A program made the position numbers and the translations under genes. DNA of 64,000 nt from Mytilisepta virgata (lineage: Eukaryota > Mollusca > Bivalvia > Mytilida > Mytilidae): NCBI GenBank assembly GCA_028015205.1, contig CM051521.1, positions 103,516,513-103,580,512 on the forward strand. Reading direction: 5' to 3'. Below the pieces are notes generated by a model. It worked only from the letters and a program-made list of their open reading frames with translations, was not told the DNA's origin and did no database searches. Below are positions 55,401 through 59,405 of this stretch, piece after piece (position 1 is the first letter of the stretch; every line of letters starts with the position of its first letter).

Positions 55401-56167
55401 TGACAATCGAAAGAAAAAACAATAATGGAGAAGGCCATGATTGTTTTATAATTATCATATTTTGGGTAGTTGGAGTAAATGGGACATTATGAAAACAAAC
55501 TTTTATATGTAATGTAACGGTTATAAATATATACAGTTTTTGAACGACTTTGGTTTTATAATGATATTTAGTAGCAACCAAAATTCTTCAGATTCCTTTC
55601 TTCTTTCATTGACTAGATTTACTACTGTTTGTAGTAAAGTAATGTGTTTTACCTTAGTAGTAAATAATTAAATTCCTTCAATTACAAAAGAATTTATGAC
55701 AAATAATATTATATTAAGTCTGTCATTACAAGATGTGATTTTTTTTATTTTCAGGAAAGGTTAGGTAGAATGTTGTGAATTGTTTCAGTAAATGCGTACG
55801 TACCTTCATCTTTTATCAAACATTTAGTGGAAACAAATCTACATCATCTAAACATTTATAGTCAACATTTTAAATTCTGTTATTTTAAAGAAAAGAGAAG
55901 CTGGGACAGGTGGAGGGACAGTTAAGACGACAAAAAGAAAATACAAGAAGAGCTTCAGTTGCATCAACGGAGACAATTGGGAAAGATCAACGGTCACAGG
56001 CTTACTCAATAGCTGCAGAATATTCTGACCTAGGTCAAACAACAACAACTAAAATAAATGAAAATAAAACTATTGTCTATGAGGACATTGCTGGCGACGT
56101 ATCAAAAAATACTGCCAGCAATGATGAGTGTTTAACAGAGAATTTTTATCAGGACCCGTACAATTGA
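13171..56167 (+). CDS. Nine-exon type I membrane receptor with C-type-lectin-like domain and tyrosine-motif tail (433 aa; span includes introns)
   Basis: Joining 13171-13231, 21529-21720, 29204-29293, 39113-39274, 41647-41763, 44009-44176, 49904-50050, 51022-51109 and 55891-56167 gives 1302 nt of uninterrupted frame. The order is signal peptide (1-19), FWIGA module (21-84), cysteine-rich part (85-207), compact C-type-lectin-like domain (about 215-298), transmembrane helix (about 316-338) and tail (339-433). The lectin fold is supported by W218-x2-A-x3-C225, then C270, C288 and C296. There is no EPN/QPD or WND calcium-sugar motif, so ligand type is open. The tail has Y386-SDL, the ITIM-like I403-V-Y405-E-D-I408, Y428-QDP and RRAS (361-364). 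The likely role, inferred, is a surface recognition receptor signalling through SH2 proteins. Extra or alternative exons may hide in the long introns. Confidence 0.8.
13397..14375 (+). repeat. Cluster of repeat A copies joined by an identical 65-bp block
   Basis: Three A copies in a row in intron 1: 13397-13696 (full), 13762-13986 (5' truncated) and 14052-14375 (full, with an inverted internal piece near 14185-14220). They are separated by two 65-bp blocks, 13697-13761 and 13987-14051, that start GAAACTCCTGGGACG, end CGCCAACCCAG and differ at one base. The composite period is 290 bp, indicating a recent tandem duplication of A plus the block. Confidence 0.8.
14376..16342. other. Intron 1 DNA, no clear feature
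   Basis: Mostly AT-rich. The frame at 14597-14785 (+) ends in a polar, Cys/His-containing peptide (GLHCRVHDKHSEWNGC, then PPDCHLSIKRLKSK). It is more protein-like than its surroundings but matches nothing I know and has no good splice sites. Confidence 0.35.
16343..16849. mobile_element. Short TIR element (MITE), about 507 bp
   Basis: ACTAGTCAACAAAAG at 16343-16357 is perfectly mirrored by CTTTTGTTGACTAGT at 16835-16849, and similarity continues inward (TAACGA / TCGTTT). T and A residues flank both ends, so a TA target duplication is possible. The interior has no coding capacity. Size and TIR suggest a Tc1/mariner-type MITE. Confidence 0.7.
17175..18035 (+). mobile_element. Pearl-like element (family B), copy 2, best preserved
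   Basis: Starts with AACTAGACTGAGG. TATCCCCGCA at 17207-17216 pairs perfectly with TGCGGGGATA at 18021-18030. Inside are four to five core units with a period of about 159 bp (17531, 17690 and 17848 mark the same point). An ACGG/ACAG microsatellite follows at 17951-17990. The same 5' boundary, core and 3' boundary as copy 1 define the family. No ORF. Confidence 0.85.
18036..18800. other. Intron 1 DNA, no gene seen
   Basis: A 94-codon + frame (18085-18369) is low-information AT-rich sequence with recurring 'ATGCT' and 'CTCAAGC' words. I take it as non-coding. Confidence 0.4.
18804..19690 (+). pseudogene. Broken reverse transcriptase with 3' tail, copy 3
   Basis: The most intact RT stretch in the window, with an open frame of 130 codons from 18851. 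It shows QTIGIRMGTNCAPLLADLFL (the usual GIPMG proline is arginine here), catalytic RYIDDVLSLNN (about 18979-19011), a FDLHLEIDTRGR strand and FPIVNFPFLSGN. A short deletion near 19212 shifts the frame within the GVYISQ motif, and the thumb region then continues to a stop near 19436. The conserved tail runs 19437-19690. The N-terminal half, including motif A, is missing, so this is a 5'-truncated insertion sitting in receptor intron 1 in gene orientation. Confidence 0.8.
19691..21528. other. Intron 1 DNA before exon 2, no feature seen
   Basis: AT-rich sequence without repeats shared with the rest of the window. A C-rich run lies further on at 21279-21293, in intron 1 just before exon 2. Confidence 0.4.
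21529..21720 (+). CDS. Receptor exon 2: N-terminal module with FWIGA motif
   Basis: Acceptor TTTTACAG at 21521-21528, donor ATAG|GTTAAA, phase 1 to phase 1, 192 nt. It encodes residues 21-84: YTDEDLYITNTTFSYN, then DDCNVFGADFS and TRTFWIGATVGF. N-glycosylation sequons are at N31, N58 and N62. The C-(x3)-G-A-D ... FWIGA order is like the first half of a C-type-lectin-like fold, but the second half with its cysteines is missing here. It may be a degenerate or half module. Confidence 0.8.
22090..22225 (-). repeat. RT element 3' tail, solitary, minus strand
   Basis: Contains the tail words in reverse: GAACAACACGAACTCCTATAAA, then GGTGCTCCGGAAG. These are also found at 3170-3225 and 46585-46635. 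No RT is attached. It represents a severely truncated insertion or an independently moving tail. Confidence 0.65.
22459..22821 (-). pseudogene. Tyrosine recombinase C-terminal fragment (DIRS/Crypton-type), inactivated
   Basis: On the minus strand a 120-codon frame matches the C-terminal catalytic part of a tyrosine recombinase. It has an upstream helix with HNPYYLFRPVWTSHDA, then GLHSFGSGGATIAQ at the position of the usual H-S-x-R-S-G-G-A, then DRCLKKQRR and DVYIVDS with the candidate nucleophilic tyrosine. Two defects are visible: the catalytic Arg of HSxR is Gly, and the Trp after RR is a TGA stop (22540-22542). The frame is also lost upstream of 22821. Retrotransposons of the DIRS group and Crypton DNA transposons carry such enzymes. 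The fragment alone cannot tell them apart. The closest intact feature is the RT tail at 22090, but the link is unproven. Confidence 0.75.
22940..23402 (+). pseudogene. Unrecognised coding remnant in two frames
   Basis: 22950-23135 encodes a polar peptide (STGSTHNVDSQIHYATKRPN, then DTTIYPRSDFRPSTEHLF) ending in a stop. From about 23150 another frame continues to 23402 with a basic/acidic helix-like peptide (LKAYKEVKKEKRKTCTRALE, then ERTEEIVKKISKVYSSKVKD). The composition (few Phe/Leu-AT runs, many charged residues) suggests former coding sequence broken by a frameshift. It abuts the inverted repeat A copy at 23404. No family recognised. Confidence 0.35.
23404..23735 (-). repeat. Interspersed repeat A, inverted copy
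   Basis: Inverted copy of the A block. It begins with the palindrome GATTGTTATTTTCAAAATAACAATC (23416-23440 region), so the terminal A segment is here doubled head to head, and ends near 23735. It lies in receptor intron 2. Confidence 0.75.
24541..25826 (+). mobile_element. Family C tandem-core element, copy 1, nested in the Harbinger-like element
   Basis: The left end has the hairpin AGAGGCTCTCAAGAGCCTG and GCTCACATGG. The right end is ACGACGGACGCCAAGTG, then CTCACTTGGCC...GACCAGCTGAGCTAAAA. In between are about seven diverged units of about 165 bp built from CCATAAGGTCCTATGTTAAACTAAGTTC, GGCGGCCATCTTGGTTGACAG and CATCTAAGGACCATTGCTGCC-type words. The last unit (25615 on) has a different body with 'ATTTTTAGTAACAGCAGCCATG', also present at 63825. 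Confidence 0.8.
26522..26542 (+). repeat. Poly(T) run in intron 2
   Basis: About 20 consecutive T residues inside the Harbinger-like element. It may mark the 3' end of a minus-strand retro-insertion, but no SINE body is recognisable next to it. Confidence 0.6.
27503..27793 (-). CDS. Unrecognised ORF inside the Harbinger-like element (weak)
   Basis: A 96-codon frame, MNTIKVRLSPPPDMKSGKK..., with mixed composition and few AT-run residues. The local DNA has more CG than its surroundings. It includes IQFGDGKDCTSEQLFPF and LLERRRSKTQIRVSL. It might be a remnant of the element's accessory protein, but it shows no DDE or Myb/SANT pattern that I recognise. Chance ORF is possible. Confidence 0.2.
   Translation of the reverse strand: MNTIKVRLSPPPDMKSGKKIQFGDGKDCTSEQLFPFNPPNNSKQVFKHGDEQLHCALIIYVNLLERRRSKTQIRVSLIIKYRLGKSRISNNDNRSL
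28690..29060 (+). repeat. AT-rich imperfect tandem repeat
   Basis: Roughly a dozen imperfect units of about 20-35 bp built from 'TTTTATGAACATATATTTTG'. The array sits just downstream of the Harbinger-like element and 150 bp upstream of receptor exon 3. Confidence 0.7.
29204..29293 (+). CDS. Receptor exon 3: cysteine-rich segment
   Basis: Acceptor CCTTTTAG at 29196-29203. It encodes residues 85-114, with C90, C102 and C106 in the order NCDKNDDG ... DGCIRKCSNYEF. The C-x3-C-x3-Y/F pattern recalls the start of WSC-like modules. The donor is ambiguous: ACG|GTGTAA at 29294 keeps phase 1 and fits exon 4, while GGT|GTAAGT two bases later is a stronger site but phase 0. The phase-1 choice is preferred because every neighbouring junction is phase 1. 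Confidence 0.65.
29294..30540. other. Intron 3 DNA, no gene seen
   Basis: AT-rich intron. It contains a short (AAT)n run at about 29549-29570 and no domain-bearing frame. Confidence 0.4.
30555..31130 (+). pseudogene. Highly decayed RT, copy 4
   Basis: Recognisable only in pieces and in more than one frame. EKSYFVKKRIDSNEKNSE corresponds to the linker before the GIPMG motif. YGTNCAPLLSDLFLFRLKAH (about 30718-30777) is the GTNCAPLLADLFL motif. LYMDG... stands where YIDD should be, with the second Asp lost. PLLSGNIPISPVYGVYISQL (about 31050-31110) is the thumb motif. It is older than copies 1-3. It is followed by repeat D at 31200. Confidence 0.65.
31200..31525 (+). repeat. Dispersed repeat D, copy 1
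   Basis: Shares GGGTACCTATTTTGTGTAAT, CTCCT and, 240 bp later, AACCCGGCC...TTTGAC...CTAGTC with 53340-54045. The spacing differs because the second copy contains a hairpin insertion. The + frame 31307-31591 inside it (CMVSFHDKIPDFSCSG and on) is not conserved in copy 2, so I do not call it a gene. Confidence 0.55.
32205..32385 (+). repeat. Dispersed repeat E, copy 1
   Basis: 'TTGTGCTCAAAGCCTAAAATGTTGAAAACC', then AAAATGACCAAATACTGTAAAGCCAAAACC, recurs in diverged form at 62695-62805 with the same order. It is probably part of a SINE or retroelement common in mussels. Confidence 0.5.
32715..34470 (+). mobile_element. Family C tandem-core element with exact 166-bp core, copy 2
   Basis: Left end ACTAGAGGCTCTCAAGAGCC, then TGTAGCTCACCTG. 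Right end GACGACGGACGCCAAGTGATG, then GGCCCTTCGGGCCAGGTGAGC. CTCACCTG and CAGGTGAG form a short terminal inverted repeat. Eight units in 33123-34380 carry 'GGATCGGCTACAAAGTAACA', and the last five are spaced exactly 166 bp apart (33621, 33787, 33953, 34119, 34285) with few differences. Each unit opens a 60-codon frame ending GSATK. Because 166 is not a multiple of 3, these are not a repeat protein. Confidence 0.85.
35395..36130 (-). mobile_element. Family C element, minus strand, copy 3
   Basis: Begins (reverse right end) with TTTAGCCCATCTTGACCAAAGGGCC and ACTTGGCGTCCGTCATCGTC. It then has four to five units in which 'GCCGCCGTTACTAAAAATAGA' recurs at about 35500, 35680, 35840, 35990 and 36100. 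This body matches the last unit of copies 1 and 7, so a C subtype is tandemised here. The left hairpin end is not recognisable. Confidence 0.7.
36131..39112. other. Intron 3 DNA, no confident feature
   Basis: Long AT-rich stretch. There is a G-run with GGTGGTGG at 36740-36765. 36258-36654 opens overlapping frames on both strands with CG-containing codons, and a minus frame at 38247-38456 has a fairly protein-like peptide (MSIFAHLKMASDTRCHFLAN and on). None carries a recognisable domain or good splice sites. Confidence 0.35.
39113..39274 (+). CDS. Receptor exon 4: cysteine-rich segment
   Basis: Residues 115-168. The acceptor AATCGAG (39106-39112) has a modest pyrimidine tract. It is the only AG after the last in-frame stop that keeps the N-terminal part, and it gives phase 1. 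An alternative acceptor after TTAAAG (about 39160) would pair with the phase-0 donor of exon 3. The peptide contains SSSGYYLKKNSCTCS, then C152, C158 and C163. GYYL...SCTC after the C-x3-C of exon 3 again resembles the second half of a WSC-like module. The donor is AGAG|GTAAAC. Confidence 0.65.
39275..40550. other. Intron 4 DNA, nothing recognised
   Basis: AT-rich, no domain-bearing frames and no block shared with other parts of the window. Confidence 0.4.
40551..40800 (+). repeat. Short dispersed repeat F, longest copy
   Basis: 'GATAAGGGGGTGGTTTGGG', then GGTTTAACCCC, then a pyrimidine-rich body and GTTGATTGATTGGTATGTCATTG...TTTTGTTGTTTAT. The first part matches 5590-5680 and the second part matches 49715-49795. 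It may be a 3' end shared by a retroelement family. Confidence 0.5.
41405..41570 (+). repeat. RT element 3' tail, solitary, plus strand
   Basis: GGGTTCACTCCTGGTTTTTA, then GGAGTTCGTGTTGTTCATTG and CCAATGGATTACGTTTTTTG match the reverse of 3060-3205 and of 46495-46620. No RT is attached. It ends less than 80 bp before receptor exon 5. Confidence 0.7.
41647..41763 (+). CDS. Receptor exon 5: cysteine-containing linker before the lectin-like domain
   Basis: Acceptor TCACTAG (41640-41646), donor GGAG|GTAAAC, phase 1 to phase 1, 117 nt. It encodes residues 169-207 with C177, C196 and C205 (RYSCDTYRYF, FQTCSEKNYGSLCDG). Some of these may form the extra N-terminal disulfide of a long-form lectin-like domain with exon 6. 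I do not recognise it as a domain by itself. Confidence 0.75.
41888..42230 (+). repeat. Tandem duplication of about 143 bp, offset 187 bp
   Basis: TCGTATACTACACTGTACCTG to ATCCGTCATTTTGACA occurs at 41901-42043 and again at 42088-42230 with only a few substitutions, so it is a recent duplication. It lies just after exon 5. Confidence 0.85.
42805..43775 (-). mobile_element. Family C element, minus strand, copy 4
   Basis: Starts with TTTTAGCTCACCTGGCC...GTCACTTGGCGTCCGGC and ends GTGAGCCTCTAGT, the inverse of the C ends. The interior has about five units of about 160 bp with 'CTTCTCCTCTGAAACCACTGGGCCAA', 'GGAACTAAACTTTGCAGGAA' and 'TGTTTCTGATTGGCTG'. The last unit (43590-43700) switches to the ACTTAGTTTAACATAGGACC subtype of copies 1 and 2. 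Confidence 0.75.
44009..44176 (+). CDS. Receptor exon 6: first half of C-type-lectin-like domain
   Basis: Acceptor TTTATCTGTAG (ending 44008), donor AGAC|GTAAGT, phase 1, 168 nt. It encodes residues 208-263. LNWYQAYQTCKDDGYNL matches the conserved W-x2-A-x3-C-x3-G-x-x-L opening of C-type-lectin-like domains. TYWASFFRR occupies the place of the WIGL motif, and FYWGR that of the following W-x-W strand. Confidence 0.85.
44177..45467. other. Intron 6 DNA, nothing recognised
   Basis: AT-rich intron sequence without recognisable repeats or frames. Confidence 0.4.
45470..45600 (+). pseudogene. Short RT relic (thumb motif)
   Basis: Reads LPLLRCNIPMYPADTVLISQLM followed by a stop, the same LSGNIP...Y...ISQLIR thumb motif as in copies 1-4. 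Only about 130 bp are left. Confidence 0.55.
45640..45985. mobile_element. Hairpin MITE, 346 bp
   Basis: AAGGCCACACCAAAT at 45640-45654 is perfectly mirrored by ATTTGGTGTGGCCTT at 45971-45985. The complementarity continues inward (TTCTTTGGATTT / AAATCCAAAGAATT). There is no target duplication I can fix with certainty. It contains a T-run at 45718-45730. The 85-codon frame across it is not a gene. Confidence 0.75.
46252..46396 (+). repeat. Tandem duplication of about 70 bp
   Basis: CTGGAAGTTATAAAATATTA, then AGAAGTATCGCATTTG...GAATTAATA, is present twice in a row (from about 46250 and from about 46320), with small indels in the T-run. Confidence 0.8.
46470..46745 (-). repeat. RT element 3' tail, solitary, minus strand
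   Basis: Long match in the same orientation to the tail of copy 1 (3060-3330). It shares AAACGCAATCCATTAGACAG, GGGTAAGCAGTTCCTGCTCC and GTCACAAATCGGTTGAGG-type words and ends at GTTACGACAGTGGGAAC. The similarity stops exactly where the RT would begin, so only the tail was inserted. Confidence 0.75.
46905..47790 (+). mobile_element. Family C-related element, diverged, copy 5
   Basis: ACTAGAGACTAAGGTGAACC, then CAGCTCACCTGGATAA, at the left. GACAGACGCAAAGTGACACA and a GGCCCATTTG at the right. The interior has three units around 'CATTCCTGTCAGGTTTGGTT' and 'TTCAATGTAAACGTATGTGCC', a core different from copies 1 and 2. Ends are shared and the core is different. Confidence 0.6.
47791..49387. other. 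Intron 6 DNA, nothing recognised
   Basis: AT-rich. A perfect TAATATTATTATATTA-type palindrome is near 48590. No coding signal. Confidence 0.4.
49388..49585 (-). mobile_element. tRNA-derived SINE with poly(A) tail, about 195 bp
   Basis: On the minus strand the head ATGGCTAAATCTGTAGAGCAG is an A-box-like start. It is followed by a B-box-like CGGGTAGTTCCTACCC, a short body (GGCGGGAATAGAACTC) and an A-run that appears as about 25 T on the plus strand at 49389-49413. The order is that of a short tRNA-SINE mobilised by an L1-type machinery (known pattern). Family unnamed. Confidence 0.6.
49700..49805 (+). repeat. Repeat F, 3' part
   Basis: 'GGTTGATTGATTACTATGTTATTG', then TTTTCCTGTTATCCATTTTG, matches 40710-40765 with a few changes. 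It sits 100 bp upstream of receptor exon 7. Confidence 0.45.
49904..50050 (+). CDS. Receptor exon 7: second half of C-type-lectin-like domain and stalk
   Basis: Acceptor TATACAG (ending 49903), donor CATG|GTAAAT, phase 1, 147 nt. It encodes residues 264-312. GELCVAANITEEG, KYCSEQIPVLCSK gives the C2, C3 and C4 cysteines and the usual C-x(4)-P-x-x-C ending of the fold. By homology C225-C296 and C270-C288 should pair. A sequon lies at N274. The last 15 residues (QHIQPTSPFH) look like a short membrane-proximal stalk. Confidence 0.85.
50116..50246. repeat. Hairpin element with arms of about 60 bp
   Basis: The left arm (TGGGTTATGGAATTTCTCC...AGTTAAATTTTCGATTTTCAAC) is mirrored by the right arm ending GGAGAAATTCCATAACTCACGAGTA. 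The loop lies near GAGCCTTTAGCAAGC. It is 65 bp downstream of exon 7, inside the short intron 7, and could fold in the pre-mRNA. Confidence 0.8.
50250..50614 (+). mobile_element. Family C element, truncated, copy 6
   Basis: Two C units (CATATTTCTGAAAGAGGACC, AATGTTAAACTAAGTTAG), then the right end GGACGACGGACGCAAAGG...GACCAGATGAGCTAC. The left hairpin end is missing, and the hairpin element at 50116-50246 abuts it. Confidence 0.7.
51022..51109 (+). CDS. Receptor exon 8: transmembrane helix
   Basis: Acceptor AAATTGCAG (ending 51021), donor AAAAG|GTAGGT. The 88 nt switch the phase from 1 to 2. It encodes a single hydrophobic helix, about residues 316-338 (NIFIIIGICCFVIFITG, then GVGIIAW), followed by the KCK stop-transfer. 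The two cysteines could be palmitoylated or mediate pairing. No charged residue sits in the helix, so association with an adaptor through a charged pair is not suggested. Confidence 0.85.
51110..53334. other. Intron 8 DNA, nothing confidently recognised
   Basis: AT-rich intron. It has a G-run with GGGGGGGAG near 52235. The + frame 52625-52960 (111 codons) has a lysine-rich second half (REKTGKKSIFTLAEYLRYL and on) but no known domain or matching splice sites. Confidence 0.35.
53524..53647. repeat. Near-perfect inverted repeat, 53-bp arms
   Basis: GTTACACAGTGTGCAATTGT...GGGTCAATAAAATTC (53524-53577) and its inverse (53595-53647) differ by one inserted G. The loop is 17 bp. A further single-arm copy follows at about 53700-53735. 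Confidence 0.85.
53610..53772 (+). repeat. Direct duplication with 90-bp offset
   Basis: GATAAATTCCGTATTAGGAC...TTTATCCTGATTTT...CCACTTAT occurs at 53610-53682 and again at 53700-53773. The second copy duplicates the right hairpin arm plus flank, so the array was enlarged after the hairpin existed. Confidence 0.8.
54046..55890. other. Intron 8 DNA, nothing recognised
   Basis: AT-rich. The stretch around 54540-54700 has moderate composition and may be an old retroelement piece, but there is no second copy in the window to prove it. Confidence 0.35.
55891..56167 (+). CDS. Receptor exon 9: cytoplasmic tail with tyrosine motifs, and stop
   Basis: Acceptor TATTTTAAAG (ending 55890), stop TGA 56165-56167. 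It encodes residues 342-433. It starts RKEKLGQVEGQLRRQKE, a charged, possibly helical stretch, then TRRAS at 360-364 (a PKA-type site). Tyrosines follow: Y380 (SIA), Y386 (SDL, preceded by Glu), Y405 in IVYEDI (fits the ITIM consensus) and Y428 in YQDP, plus Y432. YSDL and YEDI are also possible endocytic YxxΦ signals. The gap between L389 and Y405 (15 residues) is longer than in a classical ITAM. Confidence 0.85.
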
Positions 56168-56670
56168 ACTTTTTGCTTTGAAACAGGATTAATATCTTTA
56201 TGCATGGTCGCTGGTTTTCTCTTTTAATGAACTGTCATATTTAAAATCCCATAAAGATATATCAAGGTCTTGCAAGGCCTTGCAACCACCTTTAAGAAGA
56301 ATAATCGCTCTAACAAGGGTTAGTTTGTAATATTCATTTTCTCATCGTTTGAGTAGACAGAATTCAATTCAATGATGTTTGAGGAATTGGTATGAGTAAA
56401 TTTTATTAATCAATGTCAAGAACGAGTTATCTAAATGTCTATGTCATGTCTACGACAAAATAGAAAAAGACATTTGGGTGTGGAGTTGAAATTGAAGGCA
56501 AATCTTATTCTAAAGATAAGACCTGTGTACGCTTAATTTTGGCCTAAATGATTTAAATATTTGAAAACCCATTAAGCCTTGCCCTTTGTTGTATGACTTT
56601 ATTGCCTTTGTAATGTTATTTCACTATACCTACATGTATATATGGAATAAAAATTCATTTTAATTTCACA
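56168..56670 (+). other. Receptor 3' untranslated region
   Basis: About 480 nt of AT-rich DNA follow the stop before the first canonical AATAAA (56646-56651). I assign this as the probable 3' UTR. Confidence 0.55.
56646..56651 (+). terminator. Polyadenylation signal AATAAA
   Basis: First AATAAA after the receptor stop codon, followed within 30 nt by a T-rich stretch. It is the best candidate for 3' end formation of the receptor mRNA. Confidence 0.5.
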
Positions 56671-57164
56671 TTATTTCATTTGAGATTATTTTTTTCGGAA
56701 AAAGAATTGAAATGAGGAAAACATTTTAGTTTTTCTGAAAGGGGCTGTTCAAAAGAAACTGATCAAATAGTAAAATGACTGCATTAAAGTCAGGCATACA
56801 CTTTTTATGGAATGGCGTAGACTCAGACAGAACCAACGGTTTGGAAGGAAGAAATCAGGAAGAATGAACATTTTATAACTCCGGAAAAATCATTATGCCA
56901 TTAAGATTTCATTTAAGTTTGCCATATTTATTAACATTTTGATATTTATGGATTGGTTTTGGTGTAGAAATAATCTAAAAGATGCTAAAAAATATGTTCT
57001 AACCAAACCTTTTTTCTAGTCTATAGTGCCTAATTGTCAAATTGGAAGAATTATATCAACAATAAATAATGTGTTCAGGATAAGTTATGTGTCCAATAAA
57101 CTCCAGAAGGTAGTTTCTTGTTGAACATTCGTGGCTATATAAAAAATTTACATAAATTTTGAAT
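56671..57164. other. Downstream of the receptor gene, nothing seen
   Basis: AT-rich intergenic DNA. Confidence 0.4.
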
Positions 57165-57680
57165 AACAATCATTTATGTCCCAAAGTCAAAATGGTAAGA
57201 TGTTCAAACCTCTCATATCTGTTTAGTTGTTATAGTGTTGAAGTCATTTACACATGGTCAAGGAAAATTTTAAATCCTTATTGCGCATCTACATCATATG
57301 AACAATCATTCTATAATCAAAGTAGAACCCTAGCATCAATAATCAGTAAGGACTTGGTGTCACATTCACATTTTGACAATTTGTTGATTTCGTCCATTAA
57401 GTGAAAATGAAAATTTTGAAACCTGTTTTTCCATCTTTACACCATGGACAATTTACCTATGAAGAAATCAGAAGCCTAGAATAAAAAAAATGCTTCAAAC
57501 ATTTATGTTTTAAGCATATTTTGAAAATTCGCTCATTTTCGGTCACAAATTTCGCTCCACGAAAGAAATCAAAATTGTAAAACCTTATTGCGCATCTACA
57601 TCACATGTACAATCATTCTATAATAAATGTAGAAGTCTTGCATCAATAATGAATGAGGAGTTGATGTCACAGGGTACTGT
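57165..57680 (+). repeat. Diverged family B core units without ends
   Basis: 'CTTATTGCGCATCTACATCA' occurs twice (about 57277 and 57583), each followed by CAATCATTCTATAAT and, 60-80 bp later, a TTGRTGTCAC motif. These are B-type units, but the internal words differ from 5776 and 17175, so this is a subfamily or an old copy. Confidence 0.6.
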
Positions 57681-58858
57681 TTTTTAATATTTTTTTTACA
57701 GATATTTTTTATATATTTTTATATATTGTTATATTTACATATTTTAACCATTTATGTTGTTCCCAGCTTTATTGAGACAGATGAATGAACACGGTTAGTT
57801 TACCTTTTTTTTTTACTTTAGGCAGTTTATCCCTTTAATTTATAATTAAAGATATTGATCCCAGCTCTAATGAGACATTGTTAGTTTATCTTTATTTTTT
57901 TTAAGATGTTGGTCTCGGCTCTATTGAGACACGTGAATACACATCGTTAGTTTGTCAGAAAGTCTTTAATTTAAGATGTTCCTCAACTAAAGAATGTCGA
58001 GATTAACATAAAGATTTTTGATCCTAAAATAAACTTTGCATGGTTTTTCTTAACTTGGGGTAAGTTTTTTCCTTAACACTAAATTTGCATAAAAATCATC
58101 ACTTGGATGAAACAAATGTGGGGGTGCCGGTATAAATGTCGTCTCCGACAGTACTCTAGTTTATTTTTCTATTTATATCAATTTATAAATTTGTTTGTTT
58201 GTTTGTTTGTTTGTTTGATATCATGTTTATAACATTTTATACCATCTATAGTTTCATTTTCAATATGAATTCCATTGTTGTCATATTTAGCTTATAAATA
58301 TTCTATTGGTTTTATTATTAAACATTTAACCATTTTATATTGTACTAACAAATTAACAAAATCTTTGATAATGGTCCTAAAAGTGTTAAAGTAAAGTTGT
58401 TTATATCTGAAGCAAACTGTTAAAAAAATGTTTCAAATGTAAATAATGCCTGGTTTAATTTAAACCATGGTTTACTGATATTCTTCATGTATTGATCAGG
58501 TGAAAGAAATTAGAATTAAGAAAAGATAAGAATCTTGGAGACTTTAATTTGCATTTAAATAAATGATAAATTATTTTTTTTAAAAGTTGATTTTTGAAAA
58601 AAAAACTTTTGTTAATTAAATTAGCATGTTAAAAGAAATAAATAATATGAATATTTCAGTAGTTATACGAGTCAACCAGGGTACTGTTTTTTATATTTTT
58701 TTATAAATATTTTTATATATTTGTATATATTTTTATATTTACATATTTTAACAATTTATGTTGATCCCAGCTCTATTGAGACACATGAATCAGCACTGTT
58801 AGTTAACCTTTTATTTTTTTTTACTTCAGGCAGTTTTTCCCTTTAATTTATAATTTAA
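57670..58858 (+). repeat. Pair of direct repeats of about 180 bp, 1 kb apart
   Basis: AGGGTACTGTTTTTTA...TATATTTACATATTTTAAC...CTCTATTGAGACA...GGCAGTTTWTCCCTTTAATT occurs at 57670-57852 and 58678-58858. The spacer has two more partial units around 57870 and 57910 (CTCTAATGAGACA, CTCTATTGAGACA) and a (TTTG)n run at 58193-58217. The pair could be a solo duplication or ends of a small element. Confidence 0.7.
58193..58217 (+). repeat. (TTTG)n microsatellite
   Basis: Six perfect TTTG units in a row. Confidence 0.9.
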
Positions 58859-59405
58859 TGCATGAAGTCAAAAATAAAAGAGTTTAGGTCACAAGCTTGA
58901 ATTCCTAATTTTCTAAATTCGACCCCTGTGGGCCCCAATTTTTGAAAATTAGAATTCTAAAACCTTATTGCGCATCTACATACAGTATGTGACAATATTG
59001 TATAAAAATCAGATGCATGAATTCAAAAATGAAAGAGAAGTTTAGTTCACAAGCTTAAATTCACAATTTTTGAAAATCAAAATTCTAAAACCTTATTGCG
59101 TATCTACATACAGTTTTTGACAATACTGTATAAAAATTAAATGCATAAAATAAAAAAATAAAAGAGGAGTTTAGGTCATAAGCTTAAATTCCCAGTTTTC
59201 AAAATTCGACCCTCGTGGACCCCAATTTTTGAAAATGAAAATTCTTAAACCTTAATGCACATCTACATACAGTATGTGACTGCATAGATATTAAATGCAT
59301 GAAGTTAAAAATGAACGAGAAGTTTAGGTCACAAGAAAGTGTGACGATGGACGGACAGACGGATAGACGGACGGGGGCGATAACAACGTCCCCGAACTTC
59401 TCGAA
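58859..59405 (+). mobile_element. Pearl-like element (family B), 5'-truncated copy 3
   Basis: Three B core units in the same words as copy 2, then GTCACAAGAAAGTGTGACG, a GGACAGACGG microsatellite and GTCCCCGAACTTCTCGAAC. The left end and the terminal CGGGGATA are missing. It starts exactly where the 58678 direct repeat ends. Confidence 0.75.
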
